64,000 nt of DNA. Source: Corynebacterium callunae DSM 20147 (GTDB taxonomy: Bacteria; Actinomycetota; Actinomycetes; Mycobacteriales; Mycobacteriaceae). Location of the stretch: NCBI RefSeq assembly GCF_000344785.1, contig NC_020506.1:2418001-2482000 (forward strand), read 5' to 3'. Below are positions 52,962 to 63,614 of this stretch, piece after piece (positions within the stretch are counted from its first letter, which is position 1; every line of letters starts with the position of its first letter). A program made the position numbers and the translations under genes. Under the pieces are notes generated by a model. It saw only the letters and a program-made list of their open reading frames with translations, was not told where the DNA came from and did no database searches.

Positions 52962-53873
52962 TTAGTCACCGATCTGATCGCGACCGCGCAGCACGATCAA
53001 AGGGTCAGGCTCGCCGACTAGTTCATAGTCTTTGTCGGTGTAATCAAACTTGGACAAAACATAACGCATCGCGTTGATTCGAGCGCGCTTTTTGTCATTT
53101 GACTTAATGGTGATCCAGGGGGATTCATCAGTGTCGGTGTAGCGGAATTGTTCTTCCTTAGCGCGGGTGTAATCATCCCAACGATCCAAGGAGGCCAAGT
53201 CCATTGGAGAAAGCTTCCACTGACGAACTGGGTCTACCTGACGAATCGCAAAGCGGGTGCGCTGTTCTTTACGGGTCACCGAGAACCAGAACTTGGTCAA
53301 GCTAATACCAGAGCCCAAGATCATGTTCTCCAGCATTGGTACCTCACGGAGGAACTCAGCGTGCTGTGATTCGGTACAAAAGCCCATCACGCGCTCCACA
53401 CCAGAGCGGTTGTACCAGGAGCGGTCAAAGAAGACGATCTCGCCGGCTGAGGGGAAATGCTGGATATAACGCTGGAAGTACCAGGAGGTGGACTCACGTG
53501 GAGAAGGCTTCTCAAGCGCCACTGTGCGGGCACCACGGGGGTTTAGGTGCTCATTAAAGCGCTTAATGGTGCCACCCTTACCAGCAGCATCGCGGCCTTC
53601 AAAGAGGATGATGTGGCGCTGGCCAGTTTCCTTGGTCCAGTTCTGCCACTTCAGCAGTTCGATCTGTAAGGAACGCTTGACCTTTTCATAGTCCTCGCGG
53701 TTAACGCGCTCTTGATAAGGATAGTTTTCCCTCCAGGTTTCAATGGCTGTGCCATCTGGACGCAGGAGTACCGGATCATCCTCGTCTGAATCATCAACTA
53801 CATAGCCTTCAATCTTTGCAAGATCGATGACGGGGAGATCATTATCGTTGGTATTAGCCATGCTGAAAATCAT
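52962..53873 (-). CDS. ppk2: Polyphosphate kinase 2
   Basis: A class PPK2 enzyme that uses polyphosphate to phosphorylate nucleoside diphosphates. The thymidylate-kinase-like core shows Walker A FEGRDAAGKGGTIKRF and Walker B VFFDRSWYNRSGVERVMGF, plus the lid residues KLSPMDLASLDRW. An acidic N-terminal extension (VVDDSDEDDP) precedes the core. I chose ATG 53873 because GGGAGG lies five bases before it; ATG 53861 is the alternative. It is single, upstream of porA in the C. glutamicum order. Confidence 0.93.
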   Translation of the reverse strand: MIFSMANTNDNDLPVIDLAKIEGYVVDDSDEDDPVLLRPDGTAIETWRENYPYQERVNREDYEKVKRSLQIELLKWQNWTKETGQRHIILFEGRDAAGKGGTIKRFNEHLNPRGARTVALEKPSPRESTSWYFQRYIQHFPSAGEIVFFDRSWYNRSGVERVMGFCTESQHAEFLREVPMLENMILGSGISLTKFWFSVTRKEQRTRFAIRQVDPVRQWKLSPMDLASLDRWDDYTRAKEEQFRYTDTDESPWITIKSNDKKRARINAMRYVLSKFDYTDKDYELVGEPDPLIVLRGRDQIGD

Positions 53874-53932
53874 ACCTACCTCCCGCACATTAGGCGCGAT
53901 GTGTAGCGTATTTAATGTAGTGCTCACAACAA

Positions 53933-53964
53933 AAAGCTCCGATCCTGTTAAGGATCGGAGCTTT
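53933..53964 (-). terminator. Terminator of porH-porA
   Basis: AAAGCTCCGATCC and GGATCGGAGCTTT form a 13-base perfect stem around six bases, followed on the minus strand by TTTTTG. Confidence 0.88.
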
Positions 53965-53989
53965 AAGGATTTAAACCTAAGGGTTTAAA

Positions 53990-54127
53990 TTACTTAACCA
54001 GTCCGAGGAGGTCAGCAACTGCGCCAGCCCACTTGCCGGAAGCAGTAAAGAAATCAAGAAGCTCAGCAACGAGGCCGGTGGAAGAAAGGGTGTTTACGTT
54101 GTCGAGGAATTCAACAAAGTTGTCCAT
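53990..54127 (-). CDS. porA: Cell-wall channel protein PorA
   Basis: A 45-residue peptide beginning MDNFVEFLDNVN and ending in SGKWAGAVADLLGLVK. It lines up along its whole length with C. glutamicum PorA, with the shared KWAGAVADL end. PorA has no signal peptide, is O-mycoloylated, and forms the main cation channel of the mycolate outer membrane together with PorH. The strong ribosome site AAAGGAG lies before ATG 54127. It is downstream of porH in one transcript. Confidence 0.93.
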   Translation of the reverse strand: MDNFVEFLDNVNTLSSTGLVAELLDFFTASGKWAGAVADLLGLVK

Positions 54128-54207
54128 TTTTAATCTCCTTTAGAGAATTTTAAATACGGGTGAAGGGAAAAGGCTTCTAGGCACTTACCTAACAGCCATA
54201 TTGAAAA

Positions 54208-54381
54208 TTAAGAGGAGAGGCCTTCGAAAGCAGCGCTGGTTGCGTCAGCGTTGTCACCGAAGTTCTCGAAGAACGCGATGATGCCCTTGAGTAGATCAGG
54301 GATCATGGTAAGAGCGGTGCCGATGTTGCCACCAAAGGTGGAGTAATCGTCAAGGTTGTCTGCGAGAAGGGAAAGATCCAT
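54208..54381 (-). CDS. porH: Cell-wall channel protein PorH
   Basis: A 57-residue acidic amphipathic peptide, MDLSLLADNLDDYSTFGGNI at the start and TSAAFEGLSS at the end, matching C. glutamicum PorH in length and in the FGGNIGTAL segment. It forms hetero-oligomeric channels with PorA in the outer membrane and is mycoloylated on Ser. The start is ATG 54381 after AAGGAG; a longer reading adds leader codons. The 80-base gap to porA and the single terminator indicate a bicistronic message. Confidence 0.93.
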   Translation of the reverse strand: MDLSLLADNLDDYSTFGGNIGTALTMIPDLLKGIIAFFENFGDNADATSAAFEGLSS

Positions 54382-54811
54382 GAGAAATCTCCTTAAGAGG
54401 ACCAGCAAGGAGCTGGTGAAGGTTGCCAGTTTGCTAACGTCCTCAGGACGTCACTCACACATTCAATCACATTTTTGACAACCGTCAAGACGATTTGCAA
54501 AGTTTTTTATCTTCCATCAAGCTCTAATTTATTAATTTTTCATAAATAAAATTGCCAAGTATTTTAGCTTGAACTGGGGATATGTGGATTTTTAAGGCTA
54601 ACTTAAGGAAAACTTTTCTATACAACTATCAAAACATGTAACAAGAATTTACAAGGCTGCGATTAAGGCCACACAACTTGATAGGATCATTTTTACCCAC
54701 CCCCATCAGAGGGTAAGTGGTGAAAATCTTAACCCACCCGGCGGTAATTAAGAGATCACCTCTAATGCTACGGTGGCCAGGAAATCGTCGAAAAGCGCCC
54801 TAAAACGCCAA
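54382..54811 (-). promoter_or_regulatory. porH-porA leader and promoter region
   Basis: An AT-rich gene-free region. It holds a near-perfect 15-base palindrome ACGTCCT-C-AGGACGT at 54437-54451 that would be in the 5' leader, and the inverted repeat TTGAC-AACC-GTCAA at 54475-54488. A dispersed-motif copy is at 54787-54796. The promoter cannot be placed exactly. Confidence 0.5.
54787..54796 (+). repeat. Dispersed motif GTCGAAAAGC (intergenic copy)
   Basis: Exact copy between the groEL2 terminator and the porH promoter region. Confidence 0.7.
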
Positions 54812-54846
54812 ATAAGCTCCTCCCGCAAGAAGCGGGAGGAGCTTAT
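54812..54846 (-). terminator. Terminator of groEL2
   Basis: ATAAGCTCCTCCCGC and its complement form a 15-base stem with a 5-base loop just after the groEL2 stop. Confidence 0.88.
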
Positions 54847-54867
54847 CGGTATGAGAGGTTAGAAGGC

Positions 54868-56550
<1,683 letters not shown>

Positions 56551-56632
56551 TCATCTGCCCGGTAGGCGCCCGCGACGGCACGGTTAGTGAGTGTGGACCA
56601 ACCTCACCCACCAAGCAGTTCATGATCATTTA

Positions 56633-56659
56633 TTAGCACTCATACGAGCAGAGTGCTAA
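56633..56659. promoter_or_regulatory. CIRCE operator (HrcA site), perfect
   Basis: TTAGCACTC-N9-GAGTGCTAA is an exact match to the CIRCE consensus, about 120 bases upstream of the groEL2 start. HrcA binding is family knowledge. Confidence 0.95.
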
Positions 56660-56667
56660 CCTCTTTT

Positions 56668-56694
56668 CTAGCACTCTAAGGGCTTGAGTGCAAG
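56668..56694. promoter_or_regulatory. Second, imperfect CIRCE-like element
   Basis: CTAGCACTC-N9-GAGTGCAAG has the same 9-9-9 layout with a few arm changes and starts nine bases after the first element. Confidence 0.75.
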
Positions 56695-56766
56695 ATTTCG
56701 CACTACTAAGCAGCAGCATTCCAGGCAGCCTTTTAACTCCCTCTGCCCCGATTGCCAGAAACCTCA

Positions 56767-56799
56767 GCGTTTCCAGGCTTTTTAAGAGCCTGGAAACGC
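56767..56799 (-). terminator. Terminator of the GTPase operon
   Basis: GCGTTTCCAGGCT and AGCCTGGAAACGC form a 13-base stem with a 7-base loop, downstream of the small membrane protein gene. Confidence 0.82.
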
Positions 56800-56835
56800 G
56801 CGTTATTTGCTCTGGACACAGCTTGGTTTGAGGCC

Positions 56836-57117
56836 TTAAACAAAGTAATCAGTACTCCACCACAGCATCATTAATGCAGCCACCACCAGCACCGCACCAA
56901 CGGCAGTAACAATCCAAATGGCGAGCTTAATGCGACGCTTACGGTTTTCTTTCCGAACCGCCGCTAGCCTTTCCTCGGATTCTCTTACATGGCGAATATC
57001 GGTGCCTTGTTCCGCAAAAAATCCATCATTAAAATCTGCTCCGCCAAATCCGCCAGTGGCTTTTTTAGCTGCGGGAGCTTCGCCCCACACAGGGCCTTGA
57101 GAATGTCGCGGGCTCAT
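56836..57117 (-). CDS. Small membrane protein, last gene of the GTPase operon
   Basis: The 93-residue product has a polar N-terminal half with GGFGGADFNDGFF, a charged amphipathic stretch (RHVRESEERLAAVRKENRKRR) and one C-terminal membrane segment (about 70-90) ending WWSTDYFV. It is a tail-anchored type protein with its bulk in the cytoplasm. The ATG at 57117 overlaps the GTPase stop as ATGA. No family is recognised. Confidence 0.75.
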   Translation of the reverse strand: MSPRHSQGPVWGEAPAAKKATGGFGGADFNDGFFAEQGTDIRHVRESEERLAAVRKENRKRRIKLAIWIVTAVGAVLVVAALMMLWWSTDYFV

Positions 57118-58436
57118 CGTCCCCACCTCCAGAATCGACGTTTTTTAGGTTCAGCTGCGGTCTCGGTAGCTGGGTTTGAGAGCGGTGCTTGTTCAGCGGC
57201 GAGCGCCTGCTCTATTCCCCCACCCATAACTGCTGCTTGGCCAGGGAATTGGCCGGGGAACTGGCTGGTGACCGGTGCTGTTCCTAAGGCCGCTGCATTA
57301 CCCCACATCACCTTGGGCAATTCTTGATAAACCGGGCCATTAAAAAGACCATGCTCAGCCAAAACATCACGAATGGGATCTAAGCATCTAAATGGCGCAA
57401 TGCCGGTACGCGCAATACGATCGCCCTCCGGTGGCGCACCCAAAGCTGAGACCGCAAAGCAGGAAAAATCATAATTTTGCACACCCAACAAGGGTTGATT
57501 GAGCTGGTTAAGCAATTGGGTGGCATCTAAACATTCCAACATGCTGCGGATTTCTAGATCCAGCAGTTGAATACCGGTGCGATCAAAAGGTTGATCAAGG
57601 GCTGCGCTATCGCGTCGGAAGGTGGCGCCGAAATTACGCATAACCCGCTGCCAATTGACCATATTTGGACCGCTATAGTGCAGATGCTGCTGGTTAACCT
57701 CAGAAAGCCGCTGCATGGTGTCAAACTTGGAAAGGCACAGTGAAATCTTAGGTCGGTGTTCCTCACCCAATACCCTCAATACGTTGCGTAACACGATGGT
57801 GGGGCCATCTTCCCCTACCTCGGGGCTTTCTACGGAGCCTTCCAAAAGCTGGCGAATACGTGGTACTGCCATGGGGTCAAAAAGGAAGATAATGCGGTCG
57901 GCGTATTTGAAGAAGTCCAGCTCGCTTTGGCGTTGTGCAAAATTTTCTTCCTGCAGGTCTTCACCCGCCACATCGCGGAACACCACAAAGAGGCGCTGGC
58001 CCTGATGCGCTGGGGTGGAGACATCAAAAATTAGCGGGCGGGTTTGGTGTGCATCCGCAGAAGAAGCCGGAGGCGTAGGAGGCAAAAGACCCATCTGTGC
58101 AAACAGTGGGTTCTCATATTTGTCCTCATAAATGCGGCGTGTGTGTTCATCAGCACTGCGGAAAGAACCACCGTTGGCAATAACCAGCTTGCGCAGCAGC
58201 TTCACAATCACTGCAATATAAAGGCTTTTTCCGGAGGAACGGTCGCCTGCCATGGCAAAGGTAATAGTGCCAGAGCCCTGCCAGCCTTCGGGAAGTTGGT
58301 ATTCTTCACGGTCTTCCACATAAGGGGAAACAACTGCGTCGGCCGGCATTTCCTTAAAGGTAAAAGGACATTTAGTGGGCAGCAGTGCTGATTCTGGGCC
58401 TTGGGTTTCAGGCTCTTGAGTTAAATGATCAATCAT
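57114..58436 (-). CDS. P-loop GTPase-like protein (double-GTPase type)
   Basis: The 440-residue protein carries Walker A AGDRSSGKS at about 63-71, a switch-II-like FRDVAGEDL at about 155, and LSKFD (a variant of NKxD) near 237, all signs of a TRAFAC-class GTPase. The layout resembles the DO-GTPase2 group of actinobacteria as I recall it. A Cys-Pro-Phe near residue 23 and an unusual Pro/Gln-rich tail (TSQFPGQFPGQAA) ending in basic RRFWRWGR suggest membrane contact. It overlaps both neighbours by ATGA and so is strictly coupled with the vWA protein. Confidence 0.75.
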   Translation of the reverse strand: MIDHLTQEPETQGPESALLPTKCPFTFKEMPADAVVSPYVEDREEYQLPEGWQGSGTITFAMAGDRSSGKSLYIAVIVKLLRKLVIANGGSFRSADEHTRRIYEDKYENPLFAQMGLLPPTPPASSADAHQTRPLIFDVSTPAHQGQRLFVVFRDVAGEDLQEENFAQRQSELDFFKYADRIIFLFDPMAVPRIRQLLEGSVESPEVGEDGPTIVLRNVLRVLGEEHRPKISLCLSKFDTMQRLSEVNQQHLHYSGPNMVNWQRVMRNFGATFRRDSAALDQPFDRTGIQLLDLEIRSMLECLDATQLLNQLNQPLLGVQNYDFSCFAVSALGAPPEGDRIARTGIAPFRCLDPIRDVLAEHGLFNGPVYQELPKVMWGNAAALGTAPVTSQFPGQFPGQAAVMGGGIEQALAAEQAPLSNPATETAAEPKKRRFWRWGR

Positions 58437-59437
58437 GAACTTTTCTTCTCTGTAGCTAGCTGCTGGTTTTCAAGATCTGGAGCAGGAGGTGGAGTCCATC
58501 CGGTTAGGGCATCAAACATGGCGCGAGCTGGAATTGCCAGGCTCATAAGATCTTGGGCTTTAAGAGCCTCAATAAGTTTTGCATCAACGTGGGTAACACT
58601 AATGCCGTGGTCCACCAAGGGTTTACGAGAGCTCAAAAGGTGCACCTTCTTATTGGGCAGATTAACCACTTCAATGGGAAGGTCATCGGAAAGCACCAAC
58701 ACAGCGTCGCCTGGATCAATTTGGGCTAGGTCAACATTCCAGCCCACCTCGCGTGCGGGAGTAATTCGGCTGCTCAAAGCCCGGATAACTTCGGGGGATT
58801 CCAGCATTTCCATAGGCCGGGAGGAACTGCTGGTGAGCAGCCGGATGGATCTACCCTGGCTGGAGGTGGATAGCACTCCGGTGGCAAAGGCGCACATTGC
58901 ATCAAAAACTTCACTTGAGGTGCTGAATTTCATGGAGGCTGAAATATCAACCAGCACGCTAACAGCGGTACGCGGTGGTTCAGAAACACCATCCCGGTCC
59001 AAGGTGCGGCGCAGTGCAGAGCGCACCCCGGAGGCATAAACATCCAAGGAACTATCGGTATTGGCATCGCCTGCTTGCAAGCGCACAATCTCAAATGTGG
59101 TGAAGATGCCTAACACCGGGAAAGACCGCAAGCCACCGATAGCAAAGGTAGGAAGATCTAGGCGCACTTCATCGCCATTTCCGTCATTTAGGGTGATGGA
59201 GACAAAAAGCTGGGTGTCGATGGGAAATTCACTGCGGGTGTGATCAGGCACGATGGAAATTTCAGAATTTCCAATAGGATTTCTAATCGCCAAAACATTG
59301 CCACGGCGATTAGTTTCCATGCGTCCGGCCTCGATCTCAAAACCGGTTGGGCCCGTAATATCAAATTCAATACGCGCAATAAAACCGCGGATGGGAACCT
59401 CAAAAGATTGCCCTGAATCCAAACGAATATTGTTCAT
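58433..59437 (-). CDS. von Willebrand factor A domain protein
   Basis: The 334-residue protein has an N-terminal beta-rich part (about 1-115) and a vWA domain with an intact metal-site motif in VLVDISASMKFST (DxSxS) and a later DDLPIEV loop. Metal-dependent adhesion sites of this type bind partner proteins. No signal peptide is present, so it acts in the cytoplasm. It starts one base overlapped with the upstream stop (TGATG) and ends overlapped with the GTPase start, suggesting a stoichiometric complex. Confidence 0.8.
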   Translation of the reverse strand: MNNIRLDSGQSFEVPIRGFIARIEFDITGPTGFEIEAGRMETNRRGNVLAIRNPIGNSEISIVPDHTRSEFPIDTQLFVSITLNDGNGDEVRLDLPTFAIGGLRSFPVLGIFTTFEIVRLQAGDANTDSSLDVYASGVRSALRRTLDRDGVSEPPRTAVSVLVDISASMKFSTSSEVFDAMCAFATGVLSTSSQGRSIRLLTSSSSRPMEMLESPEVIRALSSRITPAREVGWNVDLAQIDPGDAVLVLSDDLPIEVVNLPNKKVHLLSSRKPLVDHGISVTHVDAKLIEALKAQDLMSLAIPARAMFDALTGWTPPPAPDLENQQLATEKKSS

Positions 59438-61401
59438 CAGCGCTTGTCCCTTCCTGAAGTGGGTTGACCACCATTAATTCTTTGTCTTTCGGCCAAAATT
59501 TCTGCAGCTACCAGCACAAAAACATCTGTAATGGCTGTTTTAAAGTGTAGATACTTCGGATCGGTATTTTTTTGAATCTCTGCAATATAGGCATCTTGGC
59601 GCCCACCCATATCCACAGCGTCCACGTCCTTAACCGCAATTCTGCGCGCGACCTGAACAAATGGCTCGGCATTCACGATGCCCCCACGCTGCAATTCAGC
59701 ATTTACATGGCGTTGCACGGCATCAAAACACAGTGCACCAATCGTGGCCGCAATTTTATTATCGCGCTTAGCTCTACCGGAAATAACTGGCTTAAAAAGC
59801 AAACGCAAAGCCACCGCATAATAAAGCCGCAGCATAGAAGCAGCATGGGAATTTGACGTGCTTTTTAGATACTGCTGCTCCATCATCTGCTCCATGGCAG
59901 CAATATTTTCATCACGTTTCAGCCAAGCCAACACACTGCCCAAAGGCATTGACCAGTGCAATTGATTAAGCACGGTATCAAAACTCGGCGAAGTAGGTTG
60001 CTTTTCGACGCGGCGCTGCTGCCTCACTGCGTTGCGCGCTACCTCGCGCAAAAGGTAGTGCTCCTGGGGCAAAACTGGTGTTTTTTCCCAATTACTCAAA
60101 GAGTGGAAATTGCTCAAAGAATCCAGGAATTTCCTATCCTGCGCTGTAGCTTCGCTAAGCAAACCGGTTTCCAAAAGGAAGTTAAGATAAGACATCAGTA
60201 TCCGTACCGAGGCATCATGCAGAGTGTACAAAGCAGCCAGGGCACGAGCTGAAAGTGCAGGATCAACCGGCAATTCCGGCCAGCTAGATTCTTCTAAGGC
60301 AAGTTGCGGATTATCAATAACATCATTGATAAATTCCATATCAATTGCTTGATAGGAGGTGGGCACAAATTCCTCCTCCAAATGCTGCTCGGCGACGTCG
60401 AAAAGCGCTTGGGTAACCCCATCGCCGCGGTTCTTAATCACCCGCGCCAAGCCATCGCCCAATTGGGCATGGCTTATCGCAAAATCCGAGATACCAGTGT
60501 TGATCTGGATTAATTCATCAACAAGCTGCTCTGAATCACTGCCCTCGACAAAAACCCCGGCGGTCATCTGCGCCCAGGTGCCATGCTGAGTTGGCGTGAT
60601 ATTTGCTGGATCAATCAACTGTACATCGACAATTTCGCGCAACGCTGCGGCATCTTCCGGCGGACACACATAGACCGTAGAGAAAGTGGCATTAGCGATG
60701 GCCTGAGGGAAGGTGGCGGCGCGCTCAAAAGTGGAAAAATGCAGCAAGGTGCGAGCTTCCTCAGGTGTCAAAGTAGAGGACAAAGCCTCAATCCAATAAG
60801 CCGCCTCATTGGAACTCTTAAGCAATAACACCGCACGCTTACACCCAGCTTGCAGGACATCTTGGAGCTGGTAAAGCACTTCTCTGCGATCGCCAAAGAG
60901 CTCATCAACCATCATCCAGGCCATCGAAATATCAGCAAAAACCCCAGGTCTTGGCTCTGTTAGTGCAGCATTAAGCTCCACCGCGTTAACCGCCTGTGCG
61001 CGAAATGGGGTCAGCAAATCCGGCGAGCGATAAAGATCAATGGGATAAATTGCTCCCATCGGCTCATCAAGATCTTGATCAATAAAAGCATGGGTAAAAA
61101 CATTTCCCGGGCGCCCGGTAGCATCCTTGCCGGCTGGAACTGACTGCAAAAAAAGCGCCGAATTGCTACGTGGCCGGTATTCAAAACGCCGTGGCAAAGC
61201 ATCAATGTCAGTGCTACTAATAAAATCATCGAAGCTTTTTACCGGCACCAAACTGGTTGGCGCCGCAGCAGAAACATCTTGTTGATCCTGCACACTTGCC
61301 CGCAAGGTGGGACCAACATTCCACCCACTGCGTCGGGTTTTGCTCTTAAAAGAGGCATAGGTAACGTGCGCCCAGCGTTGGTTCAGGGCACTTTCCATCA
61401 T
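59437..61401 (-). CDS. GTPase-associated protein 1-like (GAP1)
   Basis: A soluble 654-residue protein. The first 230 residues (QRWAHVTYASFKSKTRRSGWNVGP, then NVFTHAFID, YPIDLYRSPDLLTPF) resemble the GAP1 N-terminal domain found next to double-GTPase genes; the rest is helical with many Leu/Gln and no catalytic motif. Two dispersed-motif copies facing each other lie in it (60000 and 60397). The link to GAP1 rests on memory of the family and on the neighbours, not on a search. Confidence 0.6.
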   Translation of the reverse strand: MMESALNQRWAHVTYASFKSKTRRSGWNVGPTLRASVQDQQDVSAAAPTSLVPVKSFDDFISSTDIDALPRRFEYRPRSNSALFLQSVPAGKDATGRPGNVFTHAFIDQDLDEPMGAIYPIDLYRSPDLLTPFRAQAVNAVELNAALTEPRPGVFADISMAWMMVDELFGDRREVLYQLQDVLQAGCKRAVLLLKSSNEAAYWIEALSSTLTPEEARTLLHFSTFERAATFPQAIANATFSTVYVCPPEDAAALREIVDVQLIDPANITPTQHGTWAQMTAGVFVEGSDSEQLVDELIQINTGISDFAISHAQLGDGLARVIKNRGDGVTQALFDVAEQHLEEEFVPTSYQAIDMEFINDVIDNPQLALEESSWPELPVDPALSARALAALYTLHDASVRILMSYLNFLLETGLLSEATAQDRKFLDSLSNFHSLSNWEKTPVLPQEHYLLREVARNAVRQQRRVEKQPTSPSFDTVLNQLHWSMPLGSVLAWLKRDENIAAMEQMMEQQYLKSTSNSHAASMLRLYYAVALRLLFKPVISGRAKRDNKIAATIGALCFDAVQRHVNAELQRGGIVNAEPFVQVARRIAVKDVDAVDMGGRQDAYIAEIQKNTDPKYLHFKTAITDVFVLVAAEILAERQRINGGQPTSGRDKR

Positions 61402-61412
61402 GGGGTCACCGC

Positions 61413-63614
61413 CTATCCCCTATTCCAGGTGTTCAGACGCAGTTGCGCAGGATCCGGATCAATCAAAGCATTAACCGGCGCCATTGAATCAGCAGGTTGA
61501 CGGATAAAAAGTCGCATCAGTGAGCTAGCTGGGTAGCTAAGAATCTGGGGATCAATTTCCCAATACTTCACTACCTGCTGGTCAACTGGACGCAAAGATC
61601 CAGCGCTAATGCCAGGGCTAAACTGCGCCTCATCTGGTTCATTGGTGGTGCCATCAATCATGCGAGTAAGCACCTCATCACCATCTTCTGGTTCCAAGGG
61701 CAAACGGCTGCGGTGAATACGCAAAGTAAATTGATCAAGCTGCTGGGAGGCTGGTTGATCACGATCAGAGAAAATGGCCAAGAAGAGCCTTCCTCCAATC
61801 ACCTGCAGCTGATAGCTAAATTGGCGCACGCCACGGTAGTGCAATACCACTGGCTCGCCCCAAATCTGGTGTCCCTCATAAACACGAGAAGCAAAAAGTG
61901 CGATATCTCCAGGTCCAGGCAGTGGGAAACGCATTCCACCCTCATCTTGATAAGCCTCCTGATGGATGCTGACCAAGCTGGTTCCCGGGGTTTCTGGGGT
62001 CGGTCCAATGTGCTGCCCGGTGCCGGTTTCGCCAAAAACAGCCGTCACCTCATGAGCTTCCTCCGACCAACCGAAAGTAAGCAATTGGCTATTCACCCGC
62101 TCATGCAAGGTGGCATTGGTAATGGCGCCAACGCGCACCCGCGAATGGGTTTTACCAACCTGAGCTTGGTTACCCACCACGTTTACTGGGGTAATAAAGA
62201 TGGAATACCAATCATCAGGCCAGGTCACCGTGCAGGAGGATTTTTCCCCCTCGAGGTCATTGGCCCAATCGCGACGCGCCAGACCAAAGCCCTCCAACTG
62301 ATCAACTTCAATTTCATTAAATTGCAGGTCAGGATCAGGGGCCGTGGCAGTGCGATAAATCCTTACTTCACCAGAATGCGGTGGTTGCCAGGTCACCTTG
62401 AAGGTGGTGTCAAAGCCATCATCTTTTTCCACCACCTGAATAGGCACTGCCATGACCTCCGCAGGAACATTAATGGTTACTTCTTCTGAAGGAGCCGAAG
62501 CCAATTCCAAACCATTAATGGTGACAAAGCGCTGCGCGACAAATTTATACTCTCGACCACGATGTTGTGGCTGGAAACGGAAACCCTGCAAATTAGCAGT
62601 ATCGGTGGCAATCTCATTACGCCTAGCCAAAGTCAAGCGCTCATTTTTGGGCACGGCAAAAACAGCAACCCGGTGGGTATGTTCAGCTGATTCCCACTGG
62701 CCTTTGACCTCTGAACCTGCGGCAGAGAGCTCAATTCCCGAAATGGGATGGATATAGGATTTCTCCCCAATCAACACCGGTTGAGATTGCACTGCATCAT
62801 GTTCGGAATTCCCCTCATACATCCACACCTGATACATACGATAAGCAGTGGTCAAAGGAGCAGAATCTACCCATTTGGTGCCCACGGTAACTGCACGATG
62901 CTCACCAAAATCTGGATCCAGCTCAAAGGTTTGTTCATCACTGACAATGCGGAAAAGACGTGCCTTTTTTTGAGGAAGTTCTGGCAGTTCCCAATCCAGG
63001 CTTAATCCGCCCTGTTGATCTGGAACAACGCGCAAGCCCGCCCCAGCCAAAGGTTCTGGCCTGGCGAAGGCATCAAGGCGGGCAAATTCAAAGGCCGCCC
63101 AAGAGCGCAGGTTTTTATCTTCCTGTGCCGAATTATCTGCCTTGGCACGACGTTTGCCACCACGGCGTGATCCAGACTCAGTTGCTTTGAGGATATCTTT
63201 AGCAGCGGTGGCGGCAGGATTATCCTCCCTATGACGAGAATGCCTCCGCGGAGTTGGTTTGGATTCTGCCGGAGGAGTTTCAACCAGAGCTTCAACTGGC
63301 GCTTCAGGCTCTGCAGTCTTTTCTGAGGGTTCTGCTTTAGGCACTTCTACGCTCAGGTCTGGTTGAAAAAGCAGCGGGTCACTGCCGTCTTCAATGATGT
63401 CGGTGGTGCCCACGCGGGCATAACCGACAACACGACGCAGTGGCTTTGCCCAAACTAAAAGCTCAGGAAATTGTCCACCGGTTTTGAGTAGTTCCGGGTT
63501 TTCCGCAGCAGCAATAAGTGCCTCATCTTCGGGAAGTGAGTCCGCAGAATAACGCTCTCTGGCAACATCACGCCAGGTTCTAAAAGCACTAAGGATTTGG
63601 TATTCGGTGGACAT
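61413..63614 (-). CDS. Multi-domain beta-sandwich (FN3-like) protein of the GTPase operon
   Basis: The 733-residue protein begins with a small helical domain, then an acidic Pro/Glu linker (SVEVPKAEPSEKTAEPEAPV) and a basic one (RRHSRHRE, GGKRRAKA), and from about residue 200 several beta-rich repeats with FN3-like signs (FKVTWQPPHSGEVRIYRTA, AYRMYQVWMYE). No signal peptide or membrane segment is visible, so these Ig-like repeats would be intracellular, which is unusual. It stops 11 bases before the GAP1-like start region and its ATG follows the upstream TAA directly. Confidence 0.7.
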   Translation of the reverse strand: MSTEYQILSAFRTWRDVARERYSADSLPEDEALIAAAENPELLKTGGQFPELLVWAKPLRRVVGYARVGTTDIIEDGSDPLLFQPDLSVEVPKAEPSEKTAEPEAPVEALVETPPAESKPTPRRHSRHREDNPAATAAKDILKATESGSRRGGKRRAKADNSAQEDKNLRSWAAFEFARLDAFARPEPLAGAGLRVVPDQQGGLSLDWELPELPQKKARLFRIVSDEQTFELDPDFGEHRAVTVGTKWVDSAPLTTAYRMYQVWMYEGNSEHDAVQSQPVLIGEKSYIHPISGIELSAAGSEVKGQWESAEHTHRVAVFAVPKNERLTLARRNEIATDTANLQGFRFQPQHRGREYKFVAQRFVTINGLELASAPSEEVTINVPAEVMAVPIQVVEKDDGFDTTFKVTWQPPHSGEVRIYRTATAPDPDLQFNEIEVDQLEGFGLARRDWANDLEGEKSSCTVTWPDDWYSIFITPVNVVGNQAQVGKTHSRVRVGAITNATLHERVNSQLLTFGWSEEAHEVTAVFGETGTGQHIGPTPETPGTSLVSIHQEAYQDEGGMRFPLPGPGDIALFASRVYEGHQIWGEPVVLHYRGVRQFSYQLQVIGGRLFLAIFSDRDQPASQQLDQFTLRIHRSRLPLEPEDGDEVLTRMIDGTTNEPDEAQFSPGISAGSLRPVDQQVVKYWEIDPQILSYPASSLMRLFIRQPADSMAPVNALIDPDPAQLRLNTWNRG

